64,000 nucleotides of DNA. Source: an uncultured Eubacteriales bacterium (GTDB lineage: Bacteria > Bacillota > Clostridia > Peptostreptococcales > Anaerovoracaceae). Below the pieces are notes generated by a model. The model was not told the DNA's origin. It searched no databases and worked only from the letters and a program-made list of their open reading frames with translations. Both the position numbers and the translations under genes were made by a program. The stretch lies in contig CAJLHL010000001.1 of assembly GCA_905206455.1 (NCBI GenBank), forward strand, positions 1-64,000, written 5' to 3'. Positions 17,007 to 27,205 of the stretch are shown piece by piece; within the stretch, counting starts at the first letter, position 1, and every line of letters starts with the position of its first letter.

Positions 17007-18407
17007 TTAGAGATTCAGGAGCTGTTTTTTCTTGGCGTCGAATTCCTCTTGTGTGATGATTTCGCTGTCCAGCAGTTCTTTGTATATCTTCAGTTCTTCT
17101 GCGATATCCAGACTTGATTTTGGCGCGGGAGAGTCTGCGGACTCTTTCTGCGGAGTCGGCTGAGAATCCGTAGCGCTGTCCGGAGTCTGCCGAAAATCCG
17201 GCGAACCGGATGCGGTCTGCGCCTGTGCGGTCGTTTCTTTCGAAGCATGTGCAAAGCCGGTGAAGCTGCCGGATGTATCTGACATCTGCTGAAAACCTGC
17301 CGGACTGCTCGGAGTCTGATGAAAAGACGGCTGTCTGCCGGCGCCGCCGGTTTCGATGTCGATGATGGCATTGAGTTTTTCCTGCATCAGCATCGGAGGG
17401 ATGATTCCCACAAAGATCGCGAGGATGAGACACAGTACCGTCAGATCGCTGCTGACGCCGCGCGACGCCGCCAGTCGGTCGATTCTCCGTGCGCTCTGAT
17501 AAACCCAGTAAATCAGATAAAACGGGACGAACATGCAGAGCAGCAGTTTATAGGTCGGGTTGCGGTATTCTTCCCCTTCGACTCGGTTCAGATATCTGGT
17601 AGTACGGTAAATCCAGATGAAATACCAGATGCCGAAGGTGAATAGGAGAAGCAGAATGTGTTTTACCAGATCGCAGTAACCGTCCTGCATATGGATCGGA
17701 GCGCCGGTTCCGTATTCATAAGGCGTCTGATTCTGCCGGCAGCCGGAGTCAGCGATGCCGGATGTATCAGACGATGTATCGTATGAGAAGGGAGACTGTT
17801 CGGCTTGAGGATATGCGAGCCACATGCCTGTCATCAACAGTCCCGCTGTGAGCAGAAGGGTCTGCAGGATATTGAAAAAACTGTGATAAGCGATACCGCC
17901 CATCCAAATGCCTCCGGAAAAAACGCTGATCAGAGCATAAATCAGAAGCCCGCCTGCAAAAGAGACTGCGGTCAGTGCGGCCGGAAGAAACCAGATGTTC
18001 TTTACGAAAGTCTTTTGCTTCGGCAGACAGTCAGTAAAGGTGCAGACCGCCAGAAAGAGCAGAAAACCGTAAGCGGTCAGCGTGACCAGCGCAGGCAGTA
18101 TGGCGAACAAATTGAAATGTTCGAAGACTCCGCTGAAATAACTGTATGTTCTTACACGGTAAGTGACGGTAGAAAATCCCTGAAAGAAAGAGATGAGTTT
18201 TGAAAATGCCAGTAAACCGATTCCGACGATTGGAAGAAAATCGCGTTTTTCCATGAAGAGAGCCGTGGCTGTCACTGCGTAGCCGGCTAACAATAATACC
18301 GCGGCGAACGAAAAGAACCGGATCAGTGTAATGAGCTGAAATAGTGTCAGGACGGAGAAAATAATTCCGCCGATCAGACTGTATGAAACACTGTTTTTTG
18401 TTTTCAT
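17007..18407 (-). CDS. DUF4234 and SHOCT domain membrane protein
   Basis: This 466-residue protein has about six hydrophobic segments in the first 200 residues. A DUF4234 module follows (about 245-345, starting YCDLVKHILLLLFTFGIWYF), then a low-complexity Pro/Ser/Thr/Gln-rich linker (about 360-425). A C-terminal SHOCT motif closes it (ELKIYKELLDSEIITQEEFD and KKKQLLNL). SHOCT is a short helical oligomerisation motif often found at the end of bacterial membrane proteins. The function is unknown. It is monocistronic with its own terminator. The start at 18407 lies close to the divergent uvrB promoter region. Confidence 0.8.
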   Translation of the reverse strand: MKTKNSVSYSLIGGIIFSVLTLFQLITLIRFFSFAAVLLLAGYAVTATALFMEKRDFLPIVGIGLLAFSKLISFFQGFSTVTYRVRTYSYFSGVFEHFNLFAILPALVTLTAYGFLLFLAVCTFTDCLPKQKTFVKNIWFLPAALTAVSFAGGLLIYALISVFSGGIWMGGIAYHSFFNILQTLLLTAGLLMTGMWLAYPQAEQSPFSYDTSSDTSGIADSGCRQNQTPYEYGTGAPIHMQDGYCDLVKHILLLLFTFGIWYFIWIYRTTRYLNRVEGEEYRNPTYKLLLCMFVPFYLIYWVYQSARRIDRLAASRGVSSDLTVLCLILAIFVGIIPPMLMQEKLNAIIDIETGGAGRQPSFHQTPSSPAGFQQMSDTSGSFTGFAHASKETTAQAQTASGSPDFRQTPDSATDSQPTPQKESADSPAPKSSLDIAEELKIYKELLDSEIITQEEFDAKKKQLLNL

Positions 18408-18566
18408 ATAATAGTCTCCTTACAATTGTCAAGAATAGAAAGAATACAGTAAAAGTATCTTATTCTATTCTCCGCCGGCTGTCAATAAGAGGGCGGATCC
18501 CGCAGGCGGGGCGGACGGAGAAATAATTCGGAAAAGGACGGGGCTGTATTTTCTTTCCGGTTTTGT

Positions 18567-18609
18567 TATAATAAGAACACTTGTTCCGAATGAGTTTCTA
18601 TGCTATAGT
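18567..18609 (+). promoter_or_regulatory. uvrB promoter with LexA (SOS) box
   Basis: GAAC-ACTT-GTTC at 18575-18586 is a perfect GAAC-N4-GTTC box, the Gram-positive LexA operator core. It lies just after a TATAAT at 18567-18572, and its right half TTGTTC (18582-18587) can serve as a -35 for TATAGT at 18604-18609 (16-bp spacer). LexA bound here would block either promoter, which fits SOS control of uvrBA. The rest of the 18408-18725 gap shows no gene. Confidence 0.85.
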
Positions 18610-18725
18610 TTTTTTGAAACAGAAAAGGATGGAATTCCCGTCGGCCGTCCGGGCGCGGGATGACGACGGACTTGCGGGAAGGAGCGGCGTATCGTGCAGA
18701 CCGGAGCCTTCAGGAGGAAAGTGCA

Positions 18726-20699
18726 ATGGAGTTTAAATTACATTCAGAATACCGCCTCACCGGTGACCAGCCTCAGGCGGTGGAACGGCTGGTATCGGGA
18801 TTTCAAAGCGGAAAAAAGCAGCAGACTCTGCTGGGCGTTACCGGATCCGGAAAGACGTTTACCATGGCGAATGTCATCCAGCGTATGGGAAAGCCGACGC
18901 TGATCATATCCCACAACAAGACGCTGGCGGCGCAGCTGTACGGGGAGATGAAGGAATTTTTTCCGGAAAATGCGGTGGAATATTTCGTCTCTTACTATGA
19001 CTACTATCAGCCGGAAGCTTACGTACCGTCTACCGACACGTATATCGAGAAGGATTCCGATATCAATCAGGAGATCGAGAAGCTGAGGCATTCGGCGACG
19101 GCGGCTCTGTTTGAGCGCAGGGATGTCGTAATCGTGGCCAGTGTTTCCTGTATCTACGGCCTGGGAAGTCCGTCAGAGTACCGCAGCCAGATGATTTCGC
19201 TGCGTCCGGGAATGGAGACGGACCGCAGAGAAATCATGACGGAGCTGGTGCGCAATCAGTATACGAGAAATGATATCGCTTTTGAACGGGGAACTTTCCG
19301 GGTCAGAGGCGATATCATCGATATTTATCCCGCAGGCGCGGAGCAGGCGGTCCGGGTAGAACTGTTCGGAGATGAGATCGAGTCGATCAAGGAGATCAAT
19401 CCGGTGACAGGAGAGATTATCGGGGTGCGGAATCATATCTCCATCTTTCCAGCTTCTCATTACGTCACCTCAAAAGAAAAGACAGAACGTGCCTGCCTTA
19501 CCATCGAGGAAGAGCTGGAAGAGCAGATCGAGGCCTTTAAAAAGGAAGGGAAATTGCTGGAGGCTCAGAGAATCGAGCAGAGGACGCGCTACGATATCGA
19601 AATGCTGCGGGAAGTGGGTACTTGCAAAGGAGTGGAAAATTATTCCAGACATCTGACCGGACTGCCGGCCGGCATGCGTCCTTACACGCTTCTGGACTAT
19701 TTTCCGGAGGATATGCTGATTATGATCGATGAATCCCACGTTATGCTGCCTCAGCTGCGGGGTATGTACGCGGGCGACCGTTCGAGAAAACAGTCCCTGG
19801 TGGATTACGGTTTTCGCCTGCCGTCGGCCCTGGACAATCGTCCGCTCAATTTTGCGGAATTCGAGGGAATGGTGGACCAGATTCTCTACGTCAGCGCTAC
19901 GCCCAACGATTATGAAAAGGAAAAGAGCGATTATGAAGTGGTGGAGCAGATCATTCGTCCTACAGGACTTTTGGATCCGCCGATCGATGTGAGAAAGACA
20001 GAGGGACAGATCGACGATCTCATCGGAGAGATTAATCAGGTCACCGCGCGGGGCGAGCGGGTTCTGGTGACGACGCTGACAAAAAAAATGGCGGAGAGCC
20101 TGACGGATTACCTGAAGGATGTGGGGATCAGGGTGAAATACCTGCACTCTGAAATCGATACTCTGGAACGCACGGAAATCATTCATGATCTGCGGATGGG
20201 CGTCTTTGACGTATTGGTGGGCATCAATCTGCTGAGAGAAGGGCTCGACATACCGGAGGTATCCCTCGTAGCAATTCTCGATGCGGACAAGCAGGGCTTT
20301 CTGCGCAATGAGACGTCACTGATCCAGACCATCGGAAGAGCGGCCAGGAACGAGCACGGACGTGTCATCATGTATGGCGACGCCGTCAGCCCTCAGATGA
20401 AAAACGCCATCGAAGTCACCGAGCGGAGGCGGAAGATCCAGGATAAATATAACAAAGAGCACGGAATTACGCCGAAATCTGTGACAAAATCGGTGCGGCC
20501 TGCGGTCAAAGCGACGGAAGCGGCAGAAGAGGCGGATATCTATATGACGGACCGCAAGCCGTCGGAGATGACCAAGAAAGAACGAAAAGAGTACATCAAA
20601 AAGCTGGAAGAAGAAATGCGCGCGGCTGCGGCGGCGCTGCAGTTCGAACAGGCGGCTAAGCTCAGAGACCGGCTCTTTGAGCTGAAGGTCATGCTGTAA
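18726..20699 (+). CDS. uvrB: Excinuclease ABC subunit UvrB
   Basis: UvrB (657 residues) is the damage-verifying helicase of nucleotide excision repair. It receives DNA from UvrA and positions UvrC. Walker A GVTGSGKT lies near residue 38 and the DNA-locking beta hairpin [20 protein letters not shown] near residue 95. Further helicase motifs are [20 protein letters not shown] and [11 protein letters not shown]. The C-terminal UVR domain ([20 protein letters not shown]) binds UvrC. AGGAGG precedes the ATG at 18726, so the 22 extra upstream codons are dropped. uvrA follows after 188 bases, and a LexA box sits in the promoter. Confidence 0.97.
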   Translation: MEFKLHSEYRLTGDQPQAVERLVSGFQSGKKQQTLLGVTGSGKTFTMANVIQRMGKPTLIISHNKTLAAQLYGEMKEFFPENAVEYFVSYYDYYQPEAYVPSTDTYIEKDSDINQEIEKLRHSATAALFERRDVVIVASVSCIYGLGSPSEYRSQMISLRPGMETDRREIMTELVRNQYTRNDIAFERGTFRVRGDIIDIYPAGAEQAVRVELFGDEIESIKEINPVTGEIIGVRNHISIFPASHYVTSKEKTERACLTIEEELEEQIEAFKKEGKLLEAQRIEQRTRYDIEMLREVGTCKGVENYSRHLTGLPAGMRPYTLLDYFPEDMLIMIDESHVMLPQLRGMYAGDRSRKQSLVDYGFRLPSALDNRPLNFAEFEGMVDQILYVSATPNDYEKEKSDYEVVEQIIRPTGLLDPPIDVRKTEGQIDDLIGEINQVTARGERVLVTTLTKKMAESLTDYLKDVGIRVKYLHSEIDTLERTEIIHDLRMGVFDVLVGINLLREGLDIPEVSLVAILDADKQGFLRNETSLIQTIGRAARNEHGRVIMYGDAVSPQMKNAIEVTERRRKIQDKYNKEHGITPKSVTKSVRPAVKATEAAEEADIYMTDRKPSEMTKKERKEYIKKLEEEMRAAAAALQFEQAAKLRDRLFELKVML

Positions 20700-20887
20700 A
20701 CAATGCGTGACGCAATCGGCACATCGCATAATTACGCGGGCGATTATCGGGGAAGATGCGGAACGCAGACGGATAGTTCGGCAAACGGATCGTAAAAATA
20801 AATGCCTATCGTGCAGAGACGATGGGTGAGGACGTCTGCCGTACGAATATGATAAGAGGAAAAACCGGGAAAAGACAGGAGTATTAT

Positions 20888-23740
20888 ATGGCAGGAAGCA
20901 GTACAGAACAGATTATCGTAAAAGGAGCCAATGAAAACAATTTGAAAAATGTAGATGTGGTTATTCCGAGAGACGAACTGGTGGTTATCACCGGTCTGTC
21001 CGGTTCGGGAAAATCCACACTGGCCTTCGACACGATTTACGCAGAGGGACAGCGCAGGTATATGGAGAGCGTATCCGCCTATGCCCGTCAGTTTCTGGGA
21101 CAGATGGAGAAGCCCAACGTGGAATACATCGAAGGTCTTTCCCCGGCGATTTCCATCAGCCAGAAGACCACGTCAAAGAATCCGCGTTCAATCGTAGGAA
21201 CGGTGACAGAGACATATGACTATCTCCGGCTGATGTATGCCAGAATCGGAATTCCTCACTGTCCGGTCTGCGGCAGGGAGATCAGCAGCCAGTCCGTGGA
21301 CCAGATTACCGACGCGGTGCTCTCCTACCCCCAGGGCACAAAAGTGATCGTCGTCTCTCCGGCGGTGCGTCAGCAGAAGGGCGAGCATAAAAAACTGCTG
21401 GAGCGCATTCGTAAGGAAGGTTATAACCGGGTCAGAGTGGACGGTGAAATTTACAATCTTTCGGAAGATGAGATAAAACTGGAGAAAACCTATAAGCATA
21501 CCATCGAAGTCGTCATCGATCGTCTCGTCGTAAAGCCGGGAGTGGAGAGCCGGCTGGCAGAAGCGGTGGAACTGGCGCTTGAGGAGGGCGACGGGCTCGT
21601 TATTCTCAATATAAAGCAGCCGGAAGAGGAAGAAGCTTTCGACCGGCTGTTCAGTACGAAATTTGCCTGCCCGGACCACGGCGCGGCGATTACGGAGATG
21701 GAACCGCGGACCTTTTCTTTCAACAGTCCCTTCGGCGCCTGCCCGGACTGCAACGGCCTGGGATTTATCCAGCAGATCGATCCCGATCTCATCGTGGAAG
21801 ACAAAACTCTGAGTCTGCAGGACGGCGCTCTGGGAAAAACGTTTAATGCGTTTGACGAGATGTCTTATTATTCCAAAACCATCGGCGCTTTAGCGGAAGA
21901 TCACGGGGTGGATCTCAGTCTGCCTTACGAAGAACTGCCGGAGGCTTTTAAGGAAGAGCTGATGTACGGCACCGGAGGACGGAAGATCGAGTATGTCTAC
22001 GAGAGCCGCAGTTCCGGTACGGTGATTCATCGAAACCAGAAATTTGAAGGGATTGTCCCGAATTTTGAGAGAAGGTATCGTGAGACGCATTCGGATTATG
22101 TAAAGGAAAAGATCGAGAAATACATGAGTTATCGTCCCTGCACGACCTGCAGAGGAGAGCGTCTGCGGCCGGAGGTGCTGGCGGTAACCGTAGGCGGCAT
22201 CAATATCATGGAATTCTGTCACATGCCGGTGCGGGATTCTCTGAAGTTTATCAAAGAACTGCAGCTGACGGAAAAAGAGCAGATGATCGCGGCGCAGATT
22301 ATCAAAGAAATCCGCAGCAGACTGCAGTTCCTGTCCGATGTGGGGCTGGACTATCTCACACTGTCCCGCTCGTCGGCGACGCTGTCCGGCGGGGAGTCGC
22401 AGCGAATCCGCCTGGCTACTCAGATCGGTTCCGGTCTGGTAGGCGTCCTCTACATTCTGGACGAACCGAGCATCGGACTGCATCAGAAGGATAACGACAA
22501 ACTTCTGGCGACTCTTCGCCATCTGACCGATATCGGCAATACGCTTCTGGTGGTAGAGCATGATGAAGACACGATGTATGCAGCGGATCATATTATTGAC
22601 ATGGGGCCTGCGGCAGGGGTTCACGGGGGAGAGGTCGTAGCTCAGGGGACGGTGGAAGACATCAAAGCCTGCAGGGAATCGCTGACGGGCCAGTATCTCA
22701 GCGGAGTCAAAAAAATTCCCGTTCCGGCGCAGAGACGGAAAGGAAACGGTGAGTTTATCCGCATCAGAGGCGCGGCGCAGAATAATCTGCAGGGAGTCGA
22801 CGCGGATATTCCGCTGGGCGTGATGACTTGTGTGACAGGCGTTTCCGGTTCGGGAAAGAGCAGTCTGGTCAACGAAGTGCTGTACAAAAATCTGACGGTG
22901 AAGATCAACCGCTCCAAGATCAAGCCCGGAATGTGCAGATCGATTTCCGGAATCGAACAGATCGACAAAATCATCAATATCGATCAGTCGCCCATCGGAA
23001 GAACTCCCCGCTCTAATCCGGCCACATATACCGGTGTGTTTACACATATCCGGGACCTCTTCGCTCAGACCCAGGAAGCGAAAATGCGGGGATTCGGCAA
23101 GGGACGGTTCAGCTTTAACGTAAAGGGCGGAAGGTGTGAAGCCTGCTCCGGAGACGGTATCGTAAAGATTGAGATGAATTTTCTGCCGGACGTCTATGTT
23201 CCCTGCGAAGTCTGCAAGGGGAAGCGGTACAACCGGGAAACGCTCGAGGTGAAGTATAAAGGGAAGAGTATTTTTGACGTGCTGGATATGAACATCGAGG
23301 AAGCGCTGAGCTTCTTTGAAAATATACCGGCTATCGCCCGCCATATGCAGACTCTCTGCGATGTAGGACTGGGCTATATCAAACTGGGCCAGCCTTCTAC
23401 ACAGCTCTCCGGCGGCGAGGCGCAGCGGATCAAACTGGCGTCTGAACTGTCGAAGAGAATGACGGGAAAGACCATGTATATCCTGGACGAGCCGACGACC
23501 GGCCTTCATTTTGCCGATGTGGACCGGCTGATCCAGGTTCTGGAGCGTCTGGTAGACGCGGGGAATTCGGTGGTGGTCATCGAACACAATCTGGACGTTA
23601 TAAAAACGGCGGATTATATCATCGATCTGGGGCCGGACGGCGGAGACCGGGGCGGCACCGTAGTCGTCACCGGTACGCCGGAGGAGGTGGCGGCCTGTGG
23701 GCAGTCCTATACCGGTCAGTATCTCAAAAAAATGCTGTAA
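20888..23740 (+). CDS. uvrA: Excinuclease ABC subunit UvrA
   Basis: UvrA (950 residues) is the ATP-dependent damage sensor of nucleotide excision repair and acts as a dimer with UvrB. Two ABC ATPase halves are present: Walker [10 protein letters not shown] near residue 36 and GVSGSGKSS near residue 650, with signature motifs LSGGESQRI and LSGGEAQRI. Zinc-binding CxxC pairs occur in [34 protein letters not shown] and CEVCKGKRY. The ATG at 20888 follows CAGGAG at 20877-20882; the ORF's first 22 codons are unsupported. It probably shares the LexA-controlled transcript of uvrB. Length is normal. Confidence 0.97.
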   Translation: MAGSSTEQIIVKGANENNLKNVDVVIPRDELVVITGLSGSGKSTLAFDTIYAEGQRRYMESVSAYARQFLGQMEKPNVEYIEGLSPAISISQKTTSKNPRSIVGTVTETYDYLRLMYARIGIPHCPVCGREISSQSVDQITDAVLSYPQGTKVIVVSPAVRQQKGEHKKLLERIRKEGYNRVRVDGEIYNLSEDEIKLEKTYKHTIEVVIDRLVVKPGVESRLAEAVELALEEGDGLVILNIKQPEEEEAFDRLFSTKFACPDHGAAITEMEPRTFSFNSPFGACPDCNGLGFIQQIDPDLIVEDKTLSLQDGALGKTFNAFDEMSYYSKTIGALAEDHGVDLSLPYEELPEAFKEELMYGTGGRKIEYVYESRSSGTVIHRNQKFEGIVPNFERRYRETHSDYVKEKIEKYMSYRPCTTCRGERLRPEVLAVTVGGINIMEFCHMPVRDSLKFIKELQLTEKEQMIAAQIIKEIRSRLQFLSDVGLDYLTLSRSSATLSGGESQRIRLATQIGSGLVGVLYILDEPSIGLHQKDNDKLLATLRHLTDIGNTLLVVEHDEDTMYAADHIIDMGPAAGVHGGEVVAQGTVEDIKACRESLTGQYLSGVKKIPVPAQRRKGNGEFIRIRGAAQNNLQGVDADIPLGVMTCVTGVSGSGKSSLVNEVLYKNLTVKINRSKIKPGMCRSISGIEQIDKIINIDQSPIGRTPRSNPATYTGVFTHIRDLFAQTQEAKMRGFGKGRFSFNVKGGRCEACSGDGIVKIEMNFLPDVYVPCEVCKGKRYNRETLEVKYKGKSIFDVLDMNIEEALSFFENIPAIARHMQTLCDVGLGYIKLGQPSTQLSGGEAQRIKLASELSKRMTGKTMYILDEPTTGLHFADVDRLIQVLERLVDAGNSVVVIEHNLDVIKTADYIIDLGPDGGDRGGTVVVTGTPEEVAACGQSYTGQYLKKML

Positions 23741-23850
23741 AAAGGTGTTGTAAAGTAGCCGAACCCCGAATCGGCACAGAGGGGGAAAGCGAATCGGCTT
23801 GGACTTGTTTCGCACAGAAAAGAAAAAATATCAGATCATGATCAATAATT

Positions 23851-23900
23851 CCTCTTAGGCAGGCCGGGCGAAAAGCTCTTTCTACTTAAGGGGTTTTTTT
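23851..23900 (+). terminator. Probable terminator downstream of uvrA
   Basis: CCTCTTA (23851-23857) pairs with TAAGGGG (23887-23893, one G-T), closing a large loop, and seven T follow. A second hairpin GTTTCTCC/GGAGAAAC lies at 23906-23929. The segment 23745-23850 contains a repeated CGAATCGGC and a short GCCGA/TCGGC hairpin, but I recognise no riboswitch. Confidence 0.55.
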
Positions 23901-24028
23901 ATGGTGTTTCTCCTGTTTTTCGGAGAAACTCTATGGTACTATTTCCGGCAGAGTCAGAAAGGAGTACAGCAGCTCTCCGCCGGGAGAATGCGGAGCCTTT
24001 GAAAAACGTGTTAAAACTATATCAAAAC

Positions 24029-24057
24029 TTGCAATTGTCCTTGGTTTGGCAGATAAT
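24029..24057 (+). promoter_or_regulatory. Probable pncB promoter
   Basis: TTGCAA (24029-24034) and GATAAT (24052-24057) are separated by exactly 17 bases and precede the nicotinate phosphoribosyltransferase by about 95 bases of leader. Confidence 0.55.
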
Positions 24058-24156
24058 ATGGGAAGAAAATACTTTTGCTCAGCGGGACGCGCGCATTTTC
24101 AGGGCCGCATCCTACGGCAGGCCGGGCTGCAGCCGGCCGCAGAACGGAGAATATCG

Positions 24157-25599
24157 ATGAATCATCATGCTGAAAAAAACTTCAACTATACGATGCTCAC
24201 CGACTTTTACGAGCTTACGATGGCCAACGGCTATTTTGAACTCGGAAAAAAGGATGTTATAGCATATTTCGATATGTTTTTCAGGAGAGTGCCCGACGGC
24301 GGAGGCTTTGCCATCATGGCGGGTCTGGAACAGGTGGTGGATTATCTTCAGAATCTGGAATTTAAAGACGAAGATATCGAGTACCTCAGAGCGAAAAACT
24401 GCTTCAGTGAAGAGTTTCTGGAGTATCTCAGAAATTTTGAATTCAAGTGTGACGTGTGGGCGATCCCGGAAGGAATGCCGATCTTCCCTTATGAGCCTGT
24501 CATCACTGTCCGAGGCCCCATTATACAGGCTCAGTTTATCGAGACCTTCGTGCTCATGTCGATCAATCATCAGTCGCTGATCGCTACAAAAGCGGATCGA
24601 ATCGTGCGCGCGGCCGCAGGCAAGGCGGTTATGGAGTTCGGCTCGAGAAGGGCCCAAGGGACTGACGCGGCGGTCTTCGGCGCGAGGGCTGCTTATATCG
24701 GCGGCTGCGTGGGAACGGCGTGCACGATCGCAGAGCAGCTCTTTGGAATTCCGGCGATGGGAACGATGGCTCACAGCTGGGTACAGACTTTTGACAGCGA
24801 GTACGAGGCGTTTATAAAGTTTGCAGAGCTGTATCCTGATAACTGCGTTCTGCTGGTGGATACTTATGACGTGCTGAAATCGGGCGTGCCCAATGCGATC
24901 CGTGTTTTCGATGAAAAGAAACCGGCCAACAAAGGGATTCGAATCGACAGCGGAGATATCACCTATCTTTCCAATAAAGCCAGAAAGATGCTGGATGAAG
25001 CGGGGCACGCCGATTGCACTATCGTGGTGTCAAATTCGCTGGATGAATATATCATCCGCGGCGTCGTAAACGAGGGAGCCAGCATCGATTCTTTCGGCGT
25101 AGGCGAGCGTCTGATTACAGCCAAGTCCCATCCGGTCTTCGGAGGCGTCTATAAGTTGACCGCGATCGAAGAAAATGGCGAGATCGTTCCGAAGATCAAA
25201 GTCAGTGAAAATATAGAGAAGATCACAAATCCGGGTTACAAGAAAGTCTATCGGCTTTATGAAAAGGATACCGGTCAGGCGATCGCTGATCTGATTACGC
25301 TGGCTGATGAAAAGATTCCGGAGGAGCCCTTTGAAATTTTCGATTCAGAGCACGTTTGGAAGCGAAAGAAGATCGAAAATTGCGAGTGCAGAGAACTTCA
25401 GGTACAGATTTTTGATAAAGGCAAGCTAATCTATGATCTGCCTTCTCTCAAGGAGATTCAGGCGAAATGCCGCAGCGAGATCGATCTGATGTGGGGAGAA
25501 CTGAGGAGATTTGAAAATCCTCACAAATATTATGTGGATCTTTCCCAAAAGCTGTGGGAACTGAAAAACAGACTCTTGAATTCGAATAAAAAATATTGA
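24157..25599 (+). CDS. pncB: Nicotinate phosphoribosyltransferase
   Basis: The 480-residue enzyme joins nicotinate to PRPP, giving nicotinate mononucleotide for NAD salvage (Preiss-Handler route). MLTDFYELTMANGYF at the N-terminus, EFGSRRAQGTDAAVFGARAA in the middle and GTMAHSWVQTF with the active-site His are family hallmarks. VDTYDVLKSGVPNAI and IRIDSGDITYLS carry the phosphate-binding loop region. The ATG at 24157 has CGGAGA upstream; the 37 codons before it are not conserved-looking. The C-terminus matches the Gram-positive (PncB2) length. It is monocistronic. Confidence 0.95.
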   Translation: MNHHAEKNFNYTMLTDFYELTMANGYFELGKKDVIAYFDMFFRRVPDGGGFAIMAGLEQVVDYLQNLEFKDEDIEYLRAKNCFSEEFLEYLRNFEFKCDVWAIPEGMPIFPYEPVITVRGPIIQAQFIETFVLMSINHQSLIATKADRIVRAAAGKAVMEFGSRRAQGTDAAVFGARAAYIGGCVGTACTIAEQLFGIPAMGTMAHSWVQTFDSEYEAFIKFAELYPDNCVLLVDTYDVLKSGVPNAIRVFDEKKPANKGIRIDSGDITYLSNKARKMLDEAGHADCTIVVSNSLDEYIIRGVVNEGASIDSFGVGERLITAKSHPVFGGVYKLTAIEENGEIVPKIKVSENIEKITNPGYKKVYRLYEKDTGQAIADLITLADEKIPEEPFEIFDSEHVWKRKKIENCECRELQVQIFDKGKLIYDLPSLKEIQAKCRSEIDLMWGELRRFENPHKYYVDLSQKLWELKNRLLNSNKKY

Positions 25600-25690
25600 C
25601 AGCAGACAGCCGGTCTGGTGCGGTTTTTTATCCGCATTCGCCGGCTGATATTTTTTCGGCGCGCAGCGTGGGGGACGGTAAAAAGCGGAA

Positions 25691-25720
25691 AAAGGCTGTC
25701 TCTTTGCAGAGACAGCCGAA
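25691..25720 (-). terminator. Terminator of ilvE
   Basis: GGCTGTCTCT/AGAGACAGCC (25694-25703 with 25708-25717) forms a perfect 10-bp stem. On the minus strand it runs into a T-rich CTTTTT. Confidence 0.85.
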
Positions 25721-25727
25721 AAACATT

Positions 25728-26759
25728 TTATTTTACTTTGATCTCTCTGATCCAGCCTTCCGGAGCTTCGATATGTCCCATCTGAATACCGGTGAGTGTT
25801 TCGTAGAGCTTCTTTGTGACGGGACCCATTTCTTTCATTCCGGCAGGGAATGAAATTTCGCGTCCGTGATCGTAGATCTTTCCTACCGGAGAGATGACGG
25901 CAGCAGTGCCGCACAAACCGCATTCGGCGAAATCTTTTACTTCGTCGAAGTAAACTTCGCGCTCCTCAACTTCCAGGCCGAGATAATCTCTGGCAACGGT
26001 CATCAGAGAACGACGCGTGATGGAAGGAAGGATGCTGTCGGACTTCGGAGTGACGACTTTGTTGTCTTTCGTCACGAAGAGAATGTTGGCGCCGCCGGTT
26101 TCCTCCACTTTTGTCCGGGTGGCGGCGTCGAGATACATATTTTCGTCAAAGCCTTCCGCATGAGCTGTCATGATAGCGTGAAGGCTCATAGCGTAGTTGA
26201 GTCCCGCTTTGATATGACCCGTTCCGTGAGGAGCTGCGCGGTCAAAATCGCTGACTTTAATTGTGATCGGTTTTGCGCCTCCCTTAAAATAAGGACCTAC
26301 CGGCGTGCAGAAGATTCTGAACTGATATTCCTCTGCGGGTTTTACGCCGATCACCGGATTAGACGCGAAGATATACGGTCTGATATATAATGTAGCTCCG
26401 GAACCGAACGGCGGGACAAAAGCCGCGTTGGCGGCTACTACCTGATCGATGGCATCCAGAAATTTTTCCTTAGTGATTGCCGGAATTTCCAGTCTCTCGG
26501 AAGAAGCGATGAGACGCTCCGCGTTGAGATCCGGACGGAAAGTGACGATTCGGCCGTCTTCCGTCGTATAAGCTTTCAGACCTTCGAAGACCGTCTGAGC
26601 GTACTGGAGAACGCCGGCGCATTCGTTTATTACGACATTGGCGTCCGATGTGAGACCGCCTTCATCCCAGGCGCCGTCTTTGTAATTGGACACATAACGC
26701 AGCTCTGTCTGCTGGTATTCGAATCCGAGATCGGACCAGTTGATGTTTTTCTTTTCCAT
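25728..26759 (-). CDS. ilvE: Branched-chain amino acid aminotransferase
   Basis: This 343-residue PLP enzyme interconverts leucine, isoleucine and valine with their 2-oxo acids. It is a class IV aminotransferase of the longer type II BCAT group. FEGLKAY is the family signature (about residue 65), HIKAGLNYAMS carries the PLP-binding Lys (about 187), and KVEETGGANILFVTKD and ECGLCGTAAVISPVGKI (near the C-terminus) complete the active site. The ATG at 26759 follows AAGGAG (26770-26775). A perfect consensus promoter lies 156 bases upstream. No other ilv/leu genes are close. Confidence 0.95.
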   Translation of the reverse strand: MEKKNINWSDLGFEYQQTELRYVSNYKDGAWDEGGLTSDANVVINECAGVLQYAQTVFEGLKAYTTEDGRIVTFRPDLNAERLIASSERLEIPAITKEKFLDAIDQVVAANAAFVPPFGSGATLYIRPYIFASNPVIGVKPAEEYQFRIFCTPVGPYFKGGAKPITIKVSDFDRAAPHGTGHIKAGLNYAMSLHAIMTAHAEGFDENMYLDAATRTKVEETGGANILFVTKDNKVVTPKSDSILPSITRRSLMTVARDYLGLEVEEREVYFDEVKDFAECGLCGTAAVISPVGKIYDHGREISFPAGMKEMGPVTKKLYETLTGIQMGHIEAPEGWIREIKVK

Positions 26760-26921
26760 ATGAATCAACTCCTTTATTTGAATGTGATTGTGAGTACATG
26801 GCAATGGAATTACATCTGCAAATTCCCGTTTTCTGTCCGAAATCTCCCCGGACAGAGGTGAAACTTCGGCTGAAACCGTAAAAAACGATGAAAACAGGGA
26901 TGAAAATGTAAATTACGTCTA

Positions 26922-26950
26922 ATTATAGAACTCACCTTTTGCGCTGTCAA
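26922..26950 (-). promoter_or_regulatory. Consensus sigma-A promoter for ilvE
   Basis: On the minus strand TTGACA (26950-26945) and TATAAT (26927-26922) are separated by exactly 17 bases, a full consensus match. The leader of about 155 bases contains a hairpin TCTGTCCG/CGGACAGA (26832-26856), possibly involved in attenuation. No leader peptide rich in branched-chain residues was found. Confidence 0.85.
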
Positions 26951-27129
26951 GCTTGCAGCGGGGACGCCGGCGGAAAAGAACAGAAGGAGAGACAGAAACA
27001 GGTAAATACGCGTTTTGCGTTTTACATATACGCGGCTTTGCGTCGCGGCGGCGTGGTTTTCTTCGGAGGGCGATACTCCGGTGAAAATCACAAAAAACTG
27101 CTGTATACAAAATGCTTACAGGCATTGTG

Positions 27130-27158
27130 TTGAAAAACTCTGCTGAAAGTATTAATAT
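27130..27158 (+). promoter_or_regulatory. ATP synthase operon promoter
   Basis: TTGAAA (27130-27135), a 17-base spacer and TAATAT (27153-27158) precede atpB with a leader of about 40 bases. No atpI or atpZ frame is visible in 26760-27205. Confidence 0.6.
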
Positions 27159-27205
27159 ACAACAGATTACAGATTTAATCATATCTGAAAAAGGAAGTGA
27201 ACTTA

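Noticed and set aside
21890..23815. A 641-codon antisense frame opposite uvrA
   Set aside because: It is a shadow of the conserved uvrA frame; the length results from codon usage.
26810..27205. atpI or atpZ upstream of atpB
   Set aside because: No plus-strand frame with membrane helices or a start site is present; the frames there are mainly minus-strand noise.
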